A stretch of DNA of 64,000 bases from the NCBI GenBank assembly GCA_022457155.1, contig JAJGOT010000288.1, positions 615,001-679,000 on the forward strand, written 5' to 3'. The DNA comes from Cladopsammia gracilis (lineage: Eukaryota; Cnidaria; Anthozoa; Scleractinia; Dendrophylliidae). Below are positions 61,304 through 64,000 of this stretch, in pieces (the stretch's first letter is position 1; each line of letters starts with the position of its first letter). Made by a program: the position numbers and the translations under genes. Below the pieces are notes generated by a model that was not told where the DNA came from, ran no database searches, and saw only the letters and a list, made by a program, of their open reading frames with translations.

Positions 61304-64000
61304 GAGATGTTTACGTTCATTTTTCTGTCCGTTTCATTGCTTTAGAAGTAGAAACTCATTCGTTTTCTTGCCGTGCATACAGGAGTCTTCCGAAGGCAAA
61401 CCTTTGCTCGAATCATATTCACTTTTGGTCCACTTGAAAACAATTTGGCAGCAATTATGGATCTTGGAATCGGCGGCAGAAAATGCTCATTTTCAGCGTA
61501 ATATGCGATGATTTAAAAAGAACCAGACGTTTTATGGTGAAAGGGAAATAGTTCTTTAACCAAAAACCCTCAAATCCCTTTTTTGTGGCCTTTTCAAATC
61601 GTTTCAGTGTTTTTGTGAGAGATCCTGCAAAAATATGTTAAAAAGTGTCATCTTCACGCAAACACAGCGATGTGGTTAACTGTGGCTGAAAAAATCGCCG
61701 ATCGGATAGACTTTTGGGACGCAAATCGCCTCCTAGTGTAAGTCGGTTTCAAACCGAGTGTTTTGCCTTGATTCCGTCTTATAAGGGAAAAAAGTGGCCG
61801 CAAAGAAACCGGAACGGCTAGAAAAACCCCAATTAATGTCTAAATTTCGCTATTTTTAGCGTTCGAAATCTACGTTTCCATCGATATGCGCTCGTGTGTA
61901 TTTCTGGCAAGTTGGATTCGTTGTTCAGACGAAACGATGACATTTCATGTTTTCACGCGAAAACATATTCCAGGATTTTTGCCTGCCTTGTCCTGAGTTT
62001 TTCTCCGCCCGCCATTTTGAATGCAGAGAAGGCCCTGGAAACGAGGTTGGTTTCGAATAGAATTTCTTGACCGTGAAGGCCTGGAAAAAAGCTGTGCAGT
62101 AACTATAGCAAGTAGGACTTCAAACTGTTTCGGACTCTACGACAATCGTCGCCAAGAGTAGTGGGGCGGCGTCATACGACTGGCTTGACGCGAGCAGTTC
62201 GTGCTGCAAAAGGTGCATGACTGCATGCAACAGTCGTGGTTAGTCTTAATAGCCCAATTCCGAGTTGCTCTGAGCCTCCTTTTCAAACCGAGGCCAAGTG
62301 CAAAAGCATTCATATGAAAATAAGTTTTCTTTCGCATGCAAATAAAACTTATATCCATATGAATGGTTTTCACTTGGCCTCGGCTTGAAAAGGAGGCTAA
62401 GAGCAACTCGAAAATGGGCTATTCGCCTCTAACTTTGCAGCTGGAAGTCTTGGCAACTGAAACCATTGGTCCCACTAACTAGAATCCTTCAGTTTTTTGT
62501 TTTCTCGTGTTAATAAGAACTATTGTTATTTAAACTCCACTGGGATTTTACAAAATTGAAATAAGAAAGGAAAAACGAAATGAATTCTCGTGGTTGTAGT
62601 AAAATTACGCCATCGTGAAAATCGGCACTCCGGAAGTTCCTCCTCTTTCCCCTGGATTGTTTGTTTTGCTAGCCGCTGACAACAAGAAACGAGGAAACTG
62701 GGCAGAAAAAAAAACCTGCCTCATTTGAGTCGCACTGATTTCTACCTGCCTCGTCCCGCGCCGGTCTAGGCGCGAGAAAACTGGGTGCGCGGGGCGTCTT
62801 GGGTAGGATGAAAAACGTGCAGTGCATCAGTCCCACAACTCCAAATAAGGGGATACACCTGAGGACGAGGCAGTGTTTCGACGGTAAAGCGCGGGAAAAC
62901 GGGAGCCGCGGGGTTGCAAGGGAAAAAATAAAAGGATTCACTCAAGCTTGAGTTAATTAAATTCATGTTATATTATTTCTATCTAAAATAGCAGGATTAG
63001 CAAACTATGTACAAATGCAGTTATTTCTGTACAGTAGCAATCATCAGTTTAAATATATCCTATACTCGTAAACATTTCAAGTTCTTATTTACAAAATAAG
63101 ACATTTGTCATTTTGAAAAAGCTCTATTAAAACACAATAACACGTGCCTTTGAAAACATACTGTACCATGATCTGGTGGTAAATAGTTCCCTTCCCACCC
63201 GAAGTGAAATCAGTTTTGGAAATTTTTGTCCATCCACTTGTAGTCCCCCGCCCTGTCCGTTGAATTTCACGGTACTTTTAAAAACTTCACTGTATTTTTT
63301 TTTTAAATTAAAAGTTGAGCGTCACTGCCCATCACATGCTGTTAAAATTTTATGCATAACATTTTCAGTACTAAAATTCACGAAAATAGAATGTTGCACA
63401 TTGGCAAAAATAGTGTAGGACTTGTGCTTGCATATATCATTGGAATCAACAGAAAACGTCTACTGCAACAGAATGTCCTACAAATCAAATAACGGCGATT
63501 TAAAAAGTTAAACTTTGTCATTGGAAGTTACTGCTTTTGCATAAGCCGCCATGACCTGTGGCAATTGGTTTTCTAACTTCTTATCCAATGTACTTATTAT
63601 TATAACTAGCTGTATCTATCATGAAAATTTAAGTTCCTCTTTTAGTCTGAAGTGTCAGCCGTTTCCTCGCCTTAACACAGAGGGGTGGCTGACACGTCAG
63701 AGTAGTTCCTCTTTAATCTCAAGAATAGTCAAGCAAAAGCGGAAAATCCCAGCAAACGCGAAGGTCTCCCAAGAGAAAAGAGAAACTGAATATAGCGCCT
63801 TCACACGACAACCTGAAGTTGGTAACCTCGTGTTGGCGAACTCAAGTTGGCCTGTGTGAACGTGACATCAACAGTTGGGAAACAATGTTGGCGACAAGCA
63901 GAACCTGGTTCTATTCTCGTCAACTTGTTACTCGCATTTGACGCGTGAAAATTTTTGCTACAACTTCGGTTTGTGCAATCTCGTTATCCGGGTCCTCTCT
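61304..64000. other. intergenic region downstream of TASOR
   Basis: No recognisable gene. Contains one palindromic MITE (62251-62421) and a short inverted repeat near 63630-63715 (AAGTGTCAGCC against GGCTGACACGT). The stretches 61320-62240 and 62430-63620 show nothing I can name; the short ORFs there lack codon or domain signal. Confidence 0.5.
62251..62421. mobile_element. 171-bp palindromic MITE
   Basis: AGCCCAATTCCGAGTTGCTC mirrors GAGCAACTCGAAAATGGGCT; arms include GCCTCCTTTTCAA and GAGGCCAAGTG. TA-type flanks. Confidence 0.75.

Noticed and set aside
63176..63859. Short plus-strand frames near the right edge
   Set aside because: No domain, splice or codon signal that sets them apart from chance frames.

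Overview
This is a eukaryotic, AT-rich, transposon-laden window with spliced genes. There are no bacterial operons, CRISPR arrays or canonical tRNA genes. Gene content and repeat style suggest an invertebrate metazoan, most likely an anthozoan cnidarian (coral or anemone). That placement is an inference; no taxonomic marker is present.

Layout. At 2315-3355 (minus) lies most of an ankyrin-repeat gene resembling the ASB5/9/11/13 group of SOCS-box substrate receptors. A roughly 1.4-kb gap at 3356-4793 separates it head-to-head from the main gene and holds a TATA-like motif and an ISRE/IRF-like motif. From 4794 to 60372 (plus) one very large gene fills the window. I reconstruct it as 34 exons encoding about 3,677 residues, recognised as a TASOR-family (TASOR/TASOR2, FAM208) protein. 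In order it has an N-terminal pseudo-PARP (DUF3715) module, a SPOC domain, two giant exons (14 and 22) of disordered sequence, and the conserved C-terminal TASOR module with its PIN-like fold. A polyadenylation signal sits at 61298. The last 2.7 kb contains no recognisable gene.

TASOR is the scaffold of the HUSH silencing complex, which in vertebrates represses retroelements and intronless foreign DNA. Here its introns are full of DNA transposons: an apparently intact, antisense pogo element with a spliced transposase (24596-26725), itself inside another element; a 1.47-kb Mutator-like element with a 9-bp target duplication; a multi-level nest at 12.35-14.19 kb; pogo-type MITEs; TTAA-type, foldback and 8-bp-duplication elements; tRNA-derived SINE-like copies; a 106-bp satellite family; and a 27-bp minisatellite of about 67 copies (20214-22025).

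Several insertions can be dated relative to each other because empty sites survive in sister copies. Two copies of one MITE sit immediately upstream of TASOR 3' splice sites. Two splice junctions (exon 13/14 and exon 21/22) need non-standard sites to keep frame and are flagged. All exon boundaries were read by eye from GT-AG signals, reading phase and protein continuity, and have no transcript support.
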